Shown piece by piece: positions 7,490 to 17,331 of a stretch of DNA of 34,151 bases. Position 1 is the stretch's first letter. Every line of letters begins with the position of its first letter. The DNA is from Myxococcales bacterium (GTDB taxonomy: Bacteria > Myxococcota_A > Polyangia > Polyangiales > Polyangiaceae): assembly GCA_025351875.1 (NCBI GenBank), contig JANXVA010000708.1, positions 1-34,151 on the forward strand, read 5' to 3'. The notes beneath the pieces are model-generated. The model made no database searches. It was not told the origin of the DNA and saw only the letters and a list, made by a program, of their open reading frames with translations. A program made the position numbers and the translations under genes.

Positions 7490-7665
7490 ATGGCGCAGAC
7501 GGTTCTCTTCATCAGCACGCGTAAGGGCTCGTGGACGCTCCGCAGTGACTCGGGCGATCGCCAGACGCTCCGCCTCGGAACGTGGGCGGCGAGGAGACGA
7601 CGGCGCTCGATACTCCGGTAGGCGAGCGCGCGGTGCAGATCGTGGCGGCGCTGTCCGGCGGCTGA
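7490..7665 (+). pseudogene. remnant of a BNR/WD40-repeat (exo-alpha-sialidase-like) gene
   Basis: An ATG at 7490 with GGAGG five bases before it opens MAQTVLFISTRKGSWTLRSD, which resembles the N-terminus of BNR/WD40/YVTN-repeat glycosyl-hydrolase-like proteins (typically an xLFVGTRKGxFxLxSD pattern). The frame turns into an arginine run and stops at 7621. From about 7582 a different frame reads like a normal protein end (VGGEETTALDTPVGERAVQI and on to LSGG) and stops at 7665. The likely reading is a gene reduced by internal deletion and frameshift to its two ends. Alternatively it is a spurious 43-codon ORF. The family assignment is from memory of the motif only. Confidence 0.4.
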
Positions 7666-7686
7666 GGGTGTGCTTTACTCGAGGGG

Positions 7687-8580
7687 ATGCCTTCGCCTAC
7701 CGCTCGCTGGATCGTCTGGCTGGTCGTCCCGATGCTCGCCATCGCGTGCGGCTCCTCCTCGGAGAACAGCGCCCTCTGCAGGACGTGCGGAGGGAGCTCG
7801 GGTGGCTCGTCCGGCACGAGCGGCGGTCCCGGGGTCGACGAGGCGGGCGCGCCCCTCGGAGGCCCGCTGGCGGCCATCACGGTGACGCCGCCGACGGCGA
7901 TGGTCCCGGCGGGGACGCTCAAGCAGTTCACGCTCGTCGCGAAGGACGCCGACGGCAAGACGCCGAACCCGTACCCCACGTTCAAGTGGTCGGTGAGCGG
8001 GGGAGGAACGATCGGCGACACGGGCCTCTTCCAGGCGGCGACGGTCGGCGGCCCGTACACGATCACGGTCGCGAGCGGCGCCATCAGCGCGACCGCCACG
8101 GTGACCGTGACGGAGGGAACGGCTCAGACGATCACGATGGGCGAGACGATGATCCTCGGCACCGACGACTCGGGCAACGGCGACGTCCTGCTCGCGCAGG
8201 AGGCGACGCTCGTCACCGCGGCGACCCTCCGGAGCATCTCGTTCTACGTGGCGGCAGCTGACGGCAACCTCCGTCTCGGCGTGTACGATGCGACGGGGCC
8301 GGCCGGCGGCCCGGGCGCGAAGAAGGCGGAGACGGCGGAGTTCATCCCGGTGGACGGCTGGAACACCGTGAAGGTTGTGGCGCCGGTGCTCCTCGCGGCG
8401 GGCACGTACTGGCTCGCGTACGCGCCGAGCAGCGGCGATCTCCACTTCGTCCGCGGCGATGACGGCACGGGCAAGATCGCCTTCTTCCAGACCCCGTACG
8501 GCCCGATGCCCGACACCTTCTCGGACACCCCGCAGACCACGATGGATCGCTGGTCGCTCTACGCCACGCTCACGCCGTGA
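7687..8580 (+). CDS. lipoprotein with bacterial Ig-like domain
   Basis: A 297-residue protein with a lipoprotein signal (MPSPTARWIVWLVVPMLAIAC, Cys21) followed by a Gly/Ser/Thr linker containing CRTCGG. Residues about 62-140 form a BIG2-type Ig-like domain (AAITVTPPTAMVPAGTLKQF, then TFKWSVSGGGTIGDTGLFQA, then VTVTEG). The C-terminal part (about 145-297) is a beta-rich domain with GNLRLGVYDATGPAGGPGAK and AAGTYWLAYAPSSGDLHFV, as seen in surface proteins that describe or bind ligands. No catalytic motif is visible. It is probably anchored in the outer membrane. It converges on glmS with a 4-base gap. Confidence 0.85.
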   Translation: MPSPTARWIVWLVVPMLAIACGSSSENSALCRTCGGSSGGSSGTSGGPGVDEAGAPLGGPLAAITVTPPTAMVPAGTLKQFTLVAKDADGKTPNPYPTFKWSVSGGGTIGDTGLFQAATVGGPYTITVASGAISATATVTVTEGTAQTITMGETMILGTDDSGNGDVLLAQEATLVTAATLRSISFYVAAADGNLRLGVYDATGPAGGPGAKKAETAEFIPVDGWNTVKVVAPVLLAAGTYWLAYAPSSGDLHFVRGDDGTGKIAFFQTPYGPMPDTFSDTPQTTMDRWSLYATLTP

Positions 8581-8584
8581 GCGC

Positions 8585-10474
<1,890 letters not shown>

Positions 10475-10562
10475 GGAACGAACGGTAACGCGCCCGCCCC
10501 GCGAGGTCGACCGTCACCGTCGCCTGTTGCATTTCGACGTTCCGCGGCGCGACTATCCGCCC

Positions 10563-11492
10563 ATGCGAGCGCTCGTCACCGGAGGCGCAGGCTTCATCGG
10601 CTCACATCTTTGTCACCGGCTGCTCGAGCTCGGCCACGAGGTCGTCGTCCTCGACAACTTCTTCTCCGGATCGCGGGCGAATCTGCGGGCGATCGCCGAG
10701 CACGTTCGCATCGTCGAAGGGGACGTGCGAGACCTGGCCACGGTCGAGGTATGCGCGGCAGGGTGCGAGGTCGTCTTCCACGAGGCCGCGATCGTCAGCG
10801 TGCCGTTCAGCGTCGAACGCCCGCAGGAGTCGCACGACGTCAACATCCAGGGCACGCTCAACGTCCTCCAGGCGGCCCGAAGAGCCGGGACGAAGCGCCT
10901 CGTCTTCGCTTCGTCGGCGGCGATCTACGGGGAGGAGCCGACCCTGCCGAAGTCCGAGGGGATGCGCCCCGAGCCGATGTCTCCGTACGGCGTCGAGAAG
11001 ATCACGGGCGAGCACTACCTCGCGACGTGGAGCCGCCTGTTCGGCCTGGAGACCGTCGCGCTCCGCTACTTCAACGTGTTCGGTCCGCGGCAGGACCCGA
11101 AGTCCGCCTATTCCGGTGTGATCAGCATCTTCGTCGACCGGATCCTCGGCGGCCGACCGATCACGTTCTTCGGTGACGGATCGCAGTGTCGCGACTTCGT
11201 CTACGTCGCCAACGTGATCGACGCGAACATCCTCGCCGCCACGCGGGACGGCGTGTCCGGTCGCGCGTTCAACGTCGCGTGCGGCAAGCGCACCACGCTG
11301 CTCGAGCTCGCGACGCTCATCGAGCGCGCCGCCGGCGTCACCGTGGCCCGGTCGTTCACCGACGCTCGCGCAGGCGACATCAAGGACTCGCTCGCCGACA
11401 TCGCTCGCGCCGCCCGCGACCTCGGCTACGCGCCGGGGGTCGGCGTCGAGGAGGGCCTGAAGCGCCTCGTCGACCATGTCCGCACGGCGTGA
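10563..11492 (+). CDS. NAD-dependent UDP-sugar 4-epimerase (UDP-GlcNAc epimerase type)
   Basis: A 309-residue extended short-chain dehydrogenase. It shows the Rossmann motif GGAGFIG (7-13), Asp31 in VVVLDNFFSGS (binding NAD), the catalytic SSAAIYG serine region (117-123) and the YGVEK pair (Tyr142, Lys146). The family interconverts C4 epimers such as UDP-Glc/UDP-Gal or UDP-GlcNAc/UDP-GalNAc. The next gene is a UDP-HexNAc 6-dehydrogenase, as in WbpP/WbpO and TviC/TviB pairs, which favours a UDP-GlcNAc/GalNAc(A) substrate. The ATG at 10563 puts the Rossmann motif at the usual place; the in-frame extension to 10473 would overlap glmS. A 150-base gap separates it from the dehydrogenase gene. Confidence 0.9.
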   Translation: MRALVTGGAGFIGSHLCHRLLELGHEVVVLDNFFSGSRANLRAIAEHVRIVEGDVRDLATVEVCAAGCEVVFHEAAIVSVPFSVERPQESHDVNIQGTLNVLQAARRAGTKRLVFASSAAIYGEEPTLPKSEGMRPEPMSPYGVEKITGEHYLATWSRLFGLETVALRYFNVFGPRQDPKSAYSGVISIFVDRILGGRPITFFGDGSQCRDFVYVANVIDANILAATRDGVSGRAFNVACGKRTTLLELATLIERAAGVTVARSFTDARAGDIKDSLADIARAARDLGYAPGVGVEEGLKRLVDHVRTA

Positions 11493-11642
11493 GCGCGTCG
11501 CTGTGGGTCGCAGGTTCGAAGCGCGATCCGCTCTGTGCCCGTGCCCGATCTCCCTCTCGGACACCCTCAAGGCCCGCGAGAGTCATTTTCCGGCGCCTCC
11601 GACGGTATGTCCGCGCCGGTCGTTCGTGATATTCCCGAAGCA

Positions 11643-12917
11643 ATGACCGAGAACATCGCCGTCATGGGCCTCGGATACGTTGGCCTCCCCGTCGCGCTCG
11701 CGTTCGCCAAGAAGTTCAATACGGTGGGCTTCGACATCGACGCCGCCAAGGTGAAGGAGCTGGTGGGCGGGTACGATCGCAACCACGAGGTCCCCGAAGA
11801 CGTCCTGAAGGGGACGGCGCTCAAGATGACGAGCGACACCGCGGATCTCGCCAAGGTGACGTTCTGGGTCATCGCCGTCCCCACGCCCGTCGACGAGAAC
11901 AACGTGCCCGATCTCTCGCCGGTCGTCCGTGCGTCGGAGACGGTCGGCAAGCACCTGAAGAAGGGTGACGTCGTCGTCTACGAGTCCACCGTCTACCCCG
12001 GGGTCACGGAGGACATCTGCGGTCCCGTCCTCACGAAGGTCTCGGGCCTCGCGCGCTCCGACTTCAAGCTCGGATACTCGCCCGAGCGCATCAACCCCGG
12101 CGACAAGGAGCACACGCTCGAGCGCATCATCAAGGTGGTCTCCGGCGAGGATGCCGCGACCCTCGAGCGCGTCGCCTCGACCTACGGCGCCATCATCGAG
12201 GCCGGCGTCCACCGTGCGCCCTCGATCAAGGTCGCCGAGGCGGCCAAGGTCATCGAGAACACGCAGCGCGACATCAACATCGCCCTCATGAACGAGCTCT
12301 CGCTCATCTTCGACCGCATCGGCGTCCGCACTGCAGACGTGCTCGCCGCGGCCGGGACCAAGTGGAATTTTCTCAAGTTCCGCCCGGGCCTCGTCGGCGG
12401 TCACTGCATCGGCGTCGACCCGTACTACCTCACCACGATGGCCCAGCGCGTCGGCTACCACTCCGAGGTCATCCTCGCGGGCCGGCGCATCAACGACAAC
12501 ATGGGCCGCTACGTCGCGCAGCGCATGGTGAAGCAGCTCGTGAACGCGAACGTGCCCGTGAAGGGCGCGCGCGTCGGCGTCCTCGGCCTCACCTTCAAGG
12601 AAGACGTCAACGACATCCGCAACAGCAAGGTGCCGACGATCATCCACGAGCTCCGCGAGTTCGGCGTGCAGGTCCTGATCCACGATCCCCAGGCCAACGC
12701 CAAGGAGACACGCCACGAGTATGGTCTCGAGCTGAATGAGCTCGAGGAGTTCCGCGCGCTCGACGGCCTCATCCTCGCGGTCAGCCACAAGCAGTACCTC
12801 GAGATGGGCGCCGAGAAGATCGTCGCGACGCTGCGCGACGGAGGCGTCTTCATGGACGTGAAGAGCGCCTTCGAGCCCGCGCAGGTCGGCGACCGCGTCC
12901 GTTACTGGAGCCTCTAG
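11643..12917 (+). CDS. UDP-N-acetyl-hexosamine 6-dehydrogenase (WbpO/TviB type)
   Basis: A 424-residue nucleotide-sugar dehydrogenase that oxidises C6 of UDP-GalNAc or UDP-GlcNAc to the uronic acid using two NAD. Visible landmarks are GLGYVGLP (9-16), AVPTPVDENNVPDL (78-91), ESTVYPGVTED (114-124), the SPERINPGDKEHT substrate loop (146-158), the catalytic-cysteine motif VGGHCIGVDPYYL (Cys255) and GLTFKEDVNDIRNS in the C-terminal domain. The GGHCIGVDPYYL form separates the UDP-HexNAc enzymes from UDP-glucose dehydrogenases, which read GFGGxCxPKD. The ATG at 11643 directly precedes the Rossmann strand. The TAG is two bases before the acyl-CoA-dehydrogenase-like ATG, so the downstream aminoacyl-carrier-protein operon is probably on the same transcript. 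Confidence 0.94.
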   Translation: MTENIAVMGLGYVGLPVALAFAKKFNTVGFDIDAAKVKELVGGYDRNHEVPEDVLKGTALKMTSDTADLAKVTFWVIAVPTPVDENNVPDLSPVVRASETVGKHLKKGDVVVYESTVYPGVTEDICGPVLTKVSGLARSDFKLGYSPERINPGDKEHTLERIIKVVSGEDAATLERVASTYGAIIEAGVHRAPSIKVAEAAKVIENTQRDINIALMNELSLIFDRIGVRTADVLAAAGTKWNFLKFRPGLVGGHCIGVDPYYLTTMAQRVGYHSEVILAGRRINDNMGRYVAQRMVKQLVNANVPVKGARVGVLGLTFKEDVNDIRNSKVPTIIHELREFGVQVLIHDPQANAKETRHEYGLELNELEEFRALDGLILAVSHKQYLEMGAEKIVATLRDGGVFMDVKSAFEPAQVGDRVRYWSL

Positions 12918-12919
12918 AG

Positions 12920-14095
12920 ATGTACACCCCGACCCACAAGACCAGCCCGCTCGTCGCGAAGACGCACTCGATTGCCCGCGAGATCGCGGCGGCCCACGCT
13001 TCGGATGTCGACGTCCGCGCGCGTTTTCCCGAGGAGACGATCGACGCGCTGAAGCAGGCCAAGCTGATGTCGGTCGGCGTGCCGAAGGAGCTCGGCGGCG
13101 AGGGCGCCAACCTGCAAGAGCTCACGGCGATGTGCTTCACGCTCGGGCAGTGCTGCGGGTCGAGCGCGATGGTGTTCGCGATGCACCTGATCCAGGTGGC
13201 CTGCGTCGTGCGCCATGGGCAGAACGACAAGTACTTCGAGGGCTACCTGCGCGAGATCGTCGACAAGCAGCTCTTGCTCGGGTCGATCACCTCCGAGGTC
13301 GGCGTCTGGGGCGATACGCGAACGTCCCTCTGCGCGGTGTCCTGCAAGGACGGCCGCTTCACGCTCGACAAGGACGCCAGCGTCGCGTCGTACGCCGTCC
13401 AGGCCGACGACATCCTCGTCACCTGCCGCCGCAACGCGGAGGCCGCCCCGAGCGACCAGGTGCTCGTGCTCGTCCGCAGGAAGGACCGTACGCTCACGCA
13501 GACGACGACCTGGGACACGCTCGGCATGCGCGGCACGTGCAGCCCCGGCTTCAAGCTCGCCTCTTCGGGGCCCCAGGAGCAGATCCTCCCGAGCCCCTAC
13601 GCCGACGCGTCCGCGCAGACGATGGTCTCGTATTCGCACATCCTCTGGGGCGGTCTCTGGCTCGGGATCGCGTTCGATGCGGTCGCGCGCGCCTCGGCGT
13701 TCGTCCGCGCCGAGGCCCGCAAGACGCCCGGCGTGGTCCCGGTCAAGGCGTCGCACCTCGCGCGGCTCTCGGTGAAGCTGCAGTCGATGCGCAACGACGT
13801 CCAGGCGCTCGCCACCGAGTTCGACCGCATCACCGCGACGCCGAACGGCATGGAGGAGCTCCTCACCATCGGATGGGCGCTCCGGATGAACAACCTGAAG
13901 GTCGCCGCCTCCGAAGCCGCGCACGCCATCGTCCACGACGCGCTCCAGATCATCGGCATCAGCGCCTACAAGAACGACTCGAAGCTCTCGGTCGGCCGCC
14001 ACTACCGCGATGCGCTCTCGGCCTCGCTCATGATCTCGAACGACCGCATCTTCTCGAAGACGGCATCCTTGCTGCTCGTCTACAAGGACGAGTGA
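12920..14095 (+). CDS. acyl-CoA dehydrogenase-like flavoprotein of an aminoacyl-carrier-protein operon
   Basis: A 391-residue acyl-CoA dehydrogenase-fold protein. The N-terminal helical domain has PEETIDALKQAKLMSVGVPK and ELGGEGANLQEL. The middle domain has LLLGSITSEVGVWGDTRTS (the flavin-contacting strand) and DTLGMRGTCSPGFKL. The C-terminal helical bundle ends LVYKDE. In classical family members a catalytic Glu lies in a YEGT motif near the C-terminus. Here the matching place, after GRHYRDALSA, reads SLMISND, so the usual base appears absent. The next two genes are an amino acid:carrier protein ligase and a DUF1839 protein. I therefore infer that its substrate is an aminoacyl- or acyl-carrier protein rather than a beta-oxidation CoA ester, by analogy with prolyl-carrier-protein oxidases. 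The gene is followed by a 5-base gap to the ligase. Confidence 0.85.
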   Translation: MYTPTHKTSPLVAKTHSIAREIAAAHASDVDVRARFPEETIDALKQAKLMSVGVPKELGGEGANLQELTAMCFTLGQCCGSSAMVFAMHLIQVACVVRHGQNDKYFEGYLREIVDKQLLLGSITSEVGVWGDTRTSLCAVSCKDGRFTLDKDASVASYAVQADDILVTCRRNAEAAPSDQVLVLVRRKDRTLTQTTTWDTLGMRGTCSPGFKLASSGPQEQILPSPYADASAQTMVSYSHILWGGLWLGIAFDAVARASAFVRAEARKTPGVVPVKASHLARLSVKLQSMRNDVQALATEFDRITATPNGMEELLTIGWALRMNNLKVAASEAAHAIVHDALQIIGISAYKNDSKLSVGRHYRDALSASLMISNDRIFSKTASLLLVYKDE

Positions 14096-14100
14096 CAGCG

Positions 14101-15018
14101 ATGCGTGAAGACCGCGAGTACGGCGCCGATAGCTTCTACAAGGGGCTCGTCGAGCACGGCCTCATCGTGCCGACGCGCGTGCCGGGCTCCTTCGGCCGCA
14201 ACGCCGTCTTCGAGGACGTGCTCGCGCGCTTCGACGGGCTCATCAACGAGCTCGCGAAGAACGACGCGGCCGAGCTCTTCGTCTTTCCCCCGGTGATCGA
14301 TCGCACGATCATCGAGAAGACGGGCTACCTCGACTCGTTCCCGAACCTCGCGGGGACCGTCTTCAGCTTCTTCGGCAACGAGCGCGAGGCCAAGGCGCTC
14401 TCGGCGAAGGTCGGCGAGGGTCAGCCCTGGGCCGATACGCAGGGCATGACGGAGGTCTGCCTCAACCCGGCGGCCTGCTACCCGATCTACCCGACGATGA
14501 CCGGAACGCTCCCCGAGAACGGGCGGCTCATCACGATGTTCCAGTGGGTCTATCGGCACGAGCCGTCGCTGGAGCCGACGCGCATGCAGTCTTTCCGCGT
14601 GCGCGAGTTCGTCCGCGCGGGCTCGCCCGATGCGGTCGTGGCGTGGCGCGACATGTGGCTGCAGCGCGGCGTCGAGCTCCTCGCGTCGCTCGGGCTGCCC
14701 GCCAAGCCCGACGTCGCGGCCGACCCGTTCTTCGGTCGCACGGGGAAGATGCTCGCGAACGCCCAGATCGACCAGAAGCTGAAGTTCGAGGTGCTGATCC
14801 CGGTGATCTCGCTGGAGAAGCCGACCGCGTGCTGCTCCTTCAACTACCACCAGGATAAATTCGGCGAGGTGTTCGGCATCCGCACCGCCGACGACCAGGT
14901 AGCGCACACGGCGTGCCTCGGCTTCGGGCTCGAGCGCTGCGTGATGGCGCTGTTCAAGACGCACGGCTTTCGCCCGGCGGAGTGGCCAAGCGGCGTGCGC
15001 GCGCGGCTGTGGCCGTGA
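14101..15018 (+). CDS. amino acid--[acyl-carrier-protein] ligase (seryl-tRNA synthetase-like)
   Basis: A 305-residue class II aminoacyl-tRNA-synthetase relative without a tRNA-binding domain. Known homologues in Bradyrhizobium activate small amino acids with ATP and load them on the phosphopantetheine of a dedicated carrier protein. Seen here are a motif 2 region FQWVYRHEPSLEPTRMQSFR, the phrase CCSFNYHQDKFGEVFGI (244-260) and a motif 3 ACLGFGLERCVMALF (271-285). Cys126 (AACYPIYP), Glu154 (YRHE) and Cys272 match in order the Cys-Glu-Cys zinc site of the atypical SerRS and carrier-protein-ligase group, so the site looks intact. Its length is far below that of a true SerRS. It is co-transcribed with the flavoprotein and overlaps the DUF1839 start (GTGA). 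The probable partner carrier protein is at 21528-21770 on the other strand. Confidence 0.92.
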   Translation: MREDREYGADSFYKGLVEHGLIVPTRVPGSFGRNAVFEDVLARFDGLINELAKNDAAELFVFPPVIDRTIIEKTGYLDSFPNLAGTVFSFFGNEREAKALSAKVGEGQPWADTQGMTEVCLNPAACYPIYPTMTGTLPENGRLITMFQWVYRHEPSLEPTRMQSFRVREFVRAGSPDAVVAWRDMWLQRGVELLASLGLPAKPDVAADPFFGRTGKMLANAQIDQKLKFEVLIPVISLEKPTACCSFNYHQDKFGEVFGIRTADDQVAHTACLGFGLERCVMALFKTHGFRPAEWPSGVRARLWP

Positions 15019-15983
15019 GCCGGTTCACCTCGCTCGCGCTCGACGCGGCGACCTACCAGCGCCACCCGCTGCACGCCGAGGATCGCGTGTGGGTCGAGAA
15101 GAACTGCTACGTCGACGTGTGGATCGAGCTGATCCACGCGCTCGGTTGCGAGCCGCTCGCCATGCTCCCGTTCGTCGCGGCGATCGACTTCGAGGGAGAC
15201 CAGTGGACGTTCTTCAAGCCGAAACACGACGAGCTCTTCGAGCTCTACGGCATCGACGTCCAGGAGCTCAACGTGTGGCGCACGCTCACAGAGCACGTCC
15301 AGGTCCACGTGGGCGCCGGGAAGATGATCGCGACCGAGGCCGACGCCTTCTACCTGCCCGACACGGCGGGCACCGACTACCAGCGGCAACACACGAAATC
15401 GACGATCATCATCAGCGACTTCGACCTCGAGAACCGGCGCCTCGGGTACTTTCACAACGCGGGGTACTACGCGCTGGAAGGCGCCGACTTCGAGCAGCTG
15501 TTTCGCGTGGCTGCTCCACCCGATCCCACGTTCATGCCGTTCTTCGCCGAGGTCGTGCGCGTCGATCGCCTCGCGAAACGCACCGGCGACGAGCTACGCA
15601 CGATCTCCCGCGCTCTGCTCGCGAAGCACGTCGCGCGCCGCCCGGCGACGAACCCGGTGGCGCGCTTCGGTGAGCACATCACCGGCGACCTGACGCGGCT
15701 CCAGGGCGAAGGACTACCCGTGTATCATGCATGGGCATTTGCCACGATCCGCCAGCTGGGCGCGGCGATGGAGCTCCTGTCGCTTCATCTCGGATGGCTC
15801 GGTGACGACAACGCGCGGGCCGCGGCTGCCGAGCTCGACAAGGTGAGCCACGCCGCCAAGGCGCTCATCCTCAAGGGCGCGCGCGCCGTCAACGGCAAGC
15901 GCTCGCTCGACGCCGCCGCGATGTTCGAGGAGATGGCGGGCGCCTGGCAGCGCGGCATGGATCTCCTCGCGAGCGTTTCGTGA
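15015..15983 (+). CDS. DUF1839 family protein
   Basis: A 322-residue protein from a GTG at 15015 that overlaps the ligase stop by four bases. I recognise it as the DUF1839 family from RHPLHAEDRVWVEKNCYVDV, IDFEGDQWTFFKPKHDELFE and YLPDTAGTDYQRQHTKSTII, followed by RRLGYFHNAGYYALEGADF. The function is unknown. Homologues occur beside amino acid:carrier protein ligases, so it may act on the aminoacyl-carrier protein, possibly transferring or condensing the aminoacyl group. The combination of conserved Tyr, His and Asp near FHNAGYY and TAGTDYQRQH could form an active site, but that is speculation. It has no signal peptide or membrane helix, so it should be cytosolic. The last third (about 225-322) is helical, ending EMAGAWQRGMDLL. 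Confidence 0.82.
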   Translation: MSRFTSLALDAATYQRHPLHAEDRVWVEKNCYVDVWIELIHALGCEPLAMLPFVAAIDFEGDQWTFFKPKHDELFELYGIDVQELNVWRTLTEHVQVHVGAGKMIATEADAFYLPDTAGTDYQRQHTKSTIIISDFDLENRRLGYFHNAGYYALEGADFEQLFRVAAPPDPTFMPFFAEVVRVDRLAKRTGDELRTISRALLAKHVARRPATNPVARFGEHITGDLTRLQGEGLPVYHAWAFATIRQLGAAMELLSLHLGWLGDDNARAAAAELDKVSHAAKALILKGARAVNGKRSLDAAAMFEEMAGAWQRGMDLLASVS

Positions 15984-16624
15984 TCGCGACGGGGGCGCTC
16001 GAGCACGGGCAGGTGAGGCTCGTGCCGCTCTCGCTCGATCACGTCGGTGCGCTGGCGGAGGCTGCCTGCGCCGATCGCTCGACCTTCGATCTCGCGCCGG
16101 TTCCGCGCGATCGCGACGCGACGGTTCGTTACGTGGAGCGCGCGCTGGCCGATCACGAGGCCAAGCGTGCCGTCCCTTTCGCGGTGCTTCATGCCGGCAA
16201 GGTCGTGGGCTCGTACCGGCTCATGTCCCTCGAGTGGTGGACGTGGCCGGAGGGGCCGGTAGAGGTCAGCGGTGACCCTCGCAGCGTCGAGCGCGATCCG
16301 CCGGACGTCGCCGAGATCGGCCACGCCTGGCTGACGCCCGCCGCCCAGCGTACCGCCGTGAACACGACCGTCGCGTACCTCCTCATGCGTCATGCCTTCG
16401 ACGCCTGGCGCGTCCACCGCCTCGTCCTCAAGACCGACGCGCGCAACACCCGCTCGCGGAGCGCCATCACGAGGCTCGGCGGCAAGCTCGAAGGCGTGCT
16501 GCGCTCGCATCAACCGGCCGCTGACGGGATCGTGCGCGACACCGCGATGTTCGCGATCGTGGCCGCCGAGTGGCCCGAGGTGCGCGCGCGGCTCGAGGCG
16601 GCGCTCGCCTCCACGCACCCATGA
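15980..16624 (+). CDS. GNAT-family N-acetyltransferase (RimJ/RimL-like)
   Basis: A 214-residue protein from a GTG at 15980, overlapping the DUF1839 stop by four bases. It shows the GNAT pattern of the RimJ/RimL type: VRLVPLSLDHVGALAEAACA at the start, VVGSYRLMSLEWW in the middle and EIGHAWLTPAAQRTAVNTTV (motif A region). It continues AFDAWRVHRLVLKTDARNTR and ITRLGGKLEGVLRSH. Such enzymes transfer an acyl group from acetyl-CoA, or in some cases an aminoacyl group from another donor, to an amine. In this operon it could acylate the amino acid product or use the carrier-bound aminoacyl group; neither can be decided from sequence. A housekeeping acetyltransferase captured in the operon is the simplest alternative. 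Confidence 0.87.
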   Translation: MIATGALEHGQVRLVPLSLDHVGALAEAACADRSTFDLAPVPRDRDATVRYVERALADHEAKRAVPFAVLHAGKVVGSYRLMSLEWWTWPEGPVEVSGDPRSVERDPPDVAEIGHAWLTPAAQRTAVNTTVAYLLMRHAFDAWRVHRLVLKTDARNTRSRSAITRLGGKLEGVLRSHQPAADGIVRDTAMFAIVAAEWPEVRARLEAALASTHP

Positions 16625-17331
16625 AGGAAGAGGAGCTCGAGATCGCGGGGCTGCGCGTCGTCTCGGTCGGCGAGCCTGAACTCGCCGAGCAGGTCGTGGT
16701 GCTCCTCCACGGCTTTGCGATGACGCCGCGCGATCTCTCACCGTTCGCGCACTCGCTCCGGGCTCCCGCGTGGTTCCTCTTCCCCGACGGGCCGCTCGCC
16801 GCCGAGCCCTCCGGCCGAGCATGGTGGCACATCGACGCGAAGCTGCGCGACGCGGCGCTCCTCCAGGGCCCGCGCGATTTTGCGGTGCAGCATCCCCCGG
16901 ATCTACCGGCGGCGCGCGCCCAGCTGGTCGCGCTCGTCACGGCGCTTTCGCCGCGTGTGGGGACGAGGCCGCTCATCCTCGGGGGCTTCTCGCAAGGCGC
17001 GATGCTCACGTGTGACACCGTGCTGCGCTCGTCGTTCGATCTGTCGGCGATGGTACTGCTCTCCGGCTCGCGTATCGCCTTCGACGAATGGGAGCCGCTC
17101 CTGCCGAACGGGCGCCTCGATCGCCTACCGACGCTCGTGGCCCACGGCAGCGCGGACGCCGATCTCGCGTTCGCCGCCGGCACCGCGCTTCGCGATTGCC
17201 TCGTCGCCTCCGGGGCCGACGTCACCTGGCAGCCGTTCGAGCAAGGCCACGAGATCCCGCTCGTCGTCTGGCGCACCCTGAAAAAATTCCTCGCGAACGT
17301 TCCGCGAGCGCGGCCGTTCCGATCTCCATGA
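16621..17331 (+). CDS. phospholipase/carboxylesterase-type alpha/beta hydrolase
   Basis: A 236-residue serine hydrolase of the small carboxylesterase/phospholipase family. The fold begins VVVLLHGFAMTPRDL (oxyanion region about 29-31), the nucleophile elbow is GGFSQGAML (Ser124), the acid is Asp179 in AHGSADAD and the histidine is His210 in EQGHEIPL, so the triad looks complete. There is no signal peptide, which points to a cytosolic enzyme. The ATG overlaps the GNAT stop by four bases (ATGA). Because the operon makes an aminoacyl thioester, this protein may be the thioesterase that releases or edits it. That is inference from context; a general esterase is equally compatible with the sequence. 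Confidence 0.88.
   Translation: MKEEELEIAGLRVVSVGEPELAEQVVVLLHGFAMTPRDLSPFAHSLRAPAWFLFPDGPLAAEPSGRAWWHIDAKLRDAALLQGPRDFAVQHPPDLPAARAQLVALVTALSPRVGTRPLILGGFSQGAMLTCDTVLRSSFDLSAMVLLSGSRIAFDEWEPLLPNGRLDRLPTLVAHGSADADLAFAAGTALRDCLVASGADVTWQPFEQGHEIPLVVWRTLKKFLANVPRARPFRSP

Noticed and set aside
10475-10562. Possible glmS ribozyme or riboswitch in the glmS leader
   Set aside because: The 88-base divergent region is too short and shows none of the expected pseudoknot elements.
14101-15018. Call as seryl-tRNA synthetase
   Set aside because: It is only 305 residues, with no N-terminal tRNA-binding coiled coil, and it has the carrier-protein-ligase motif set and neighbours.
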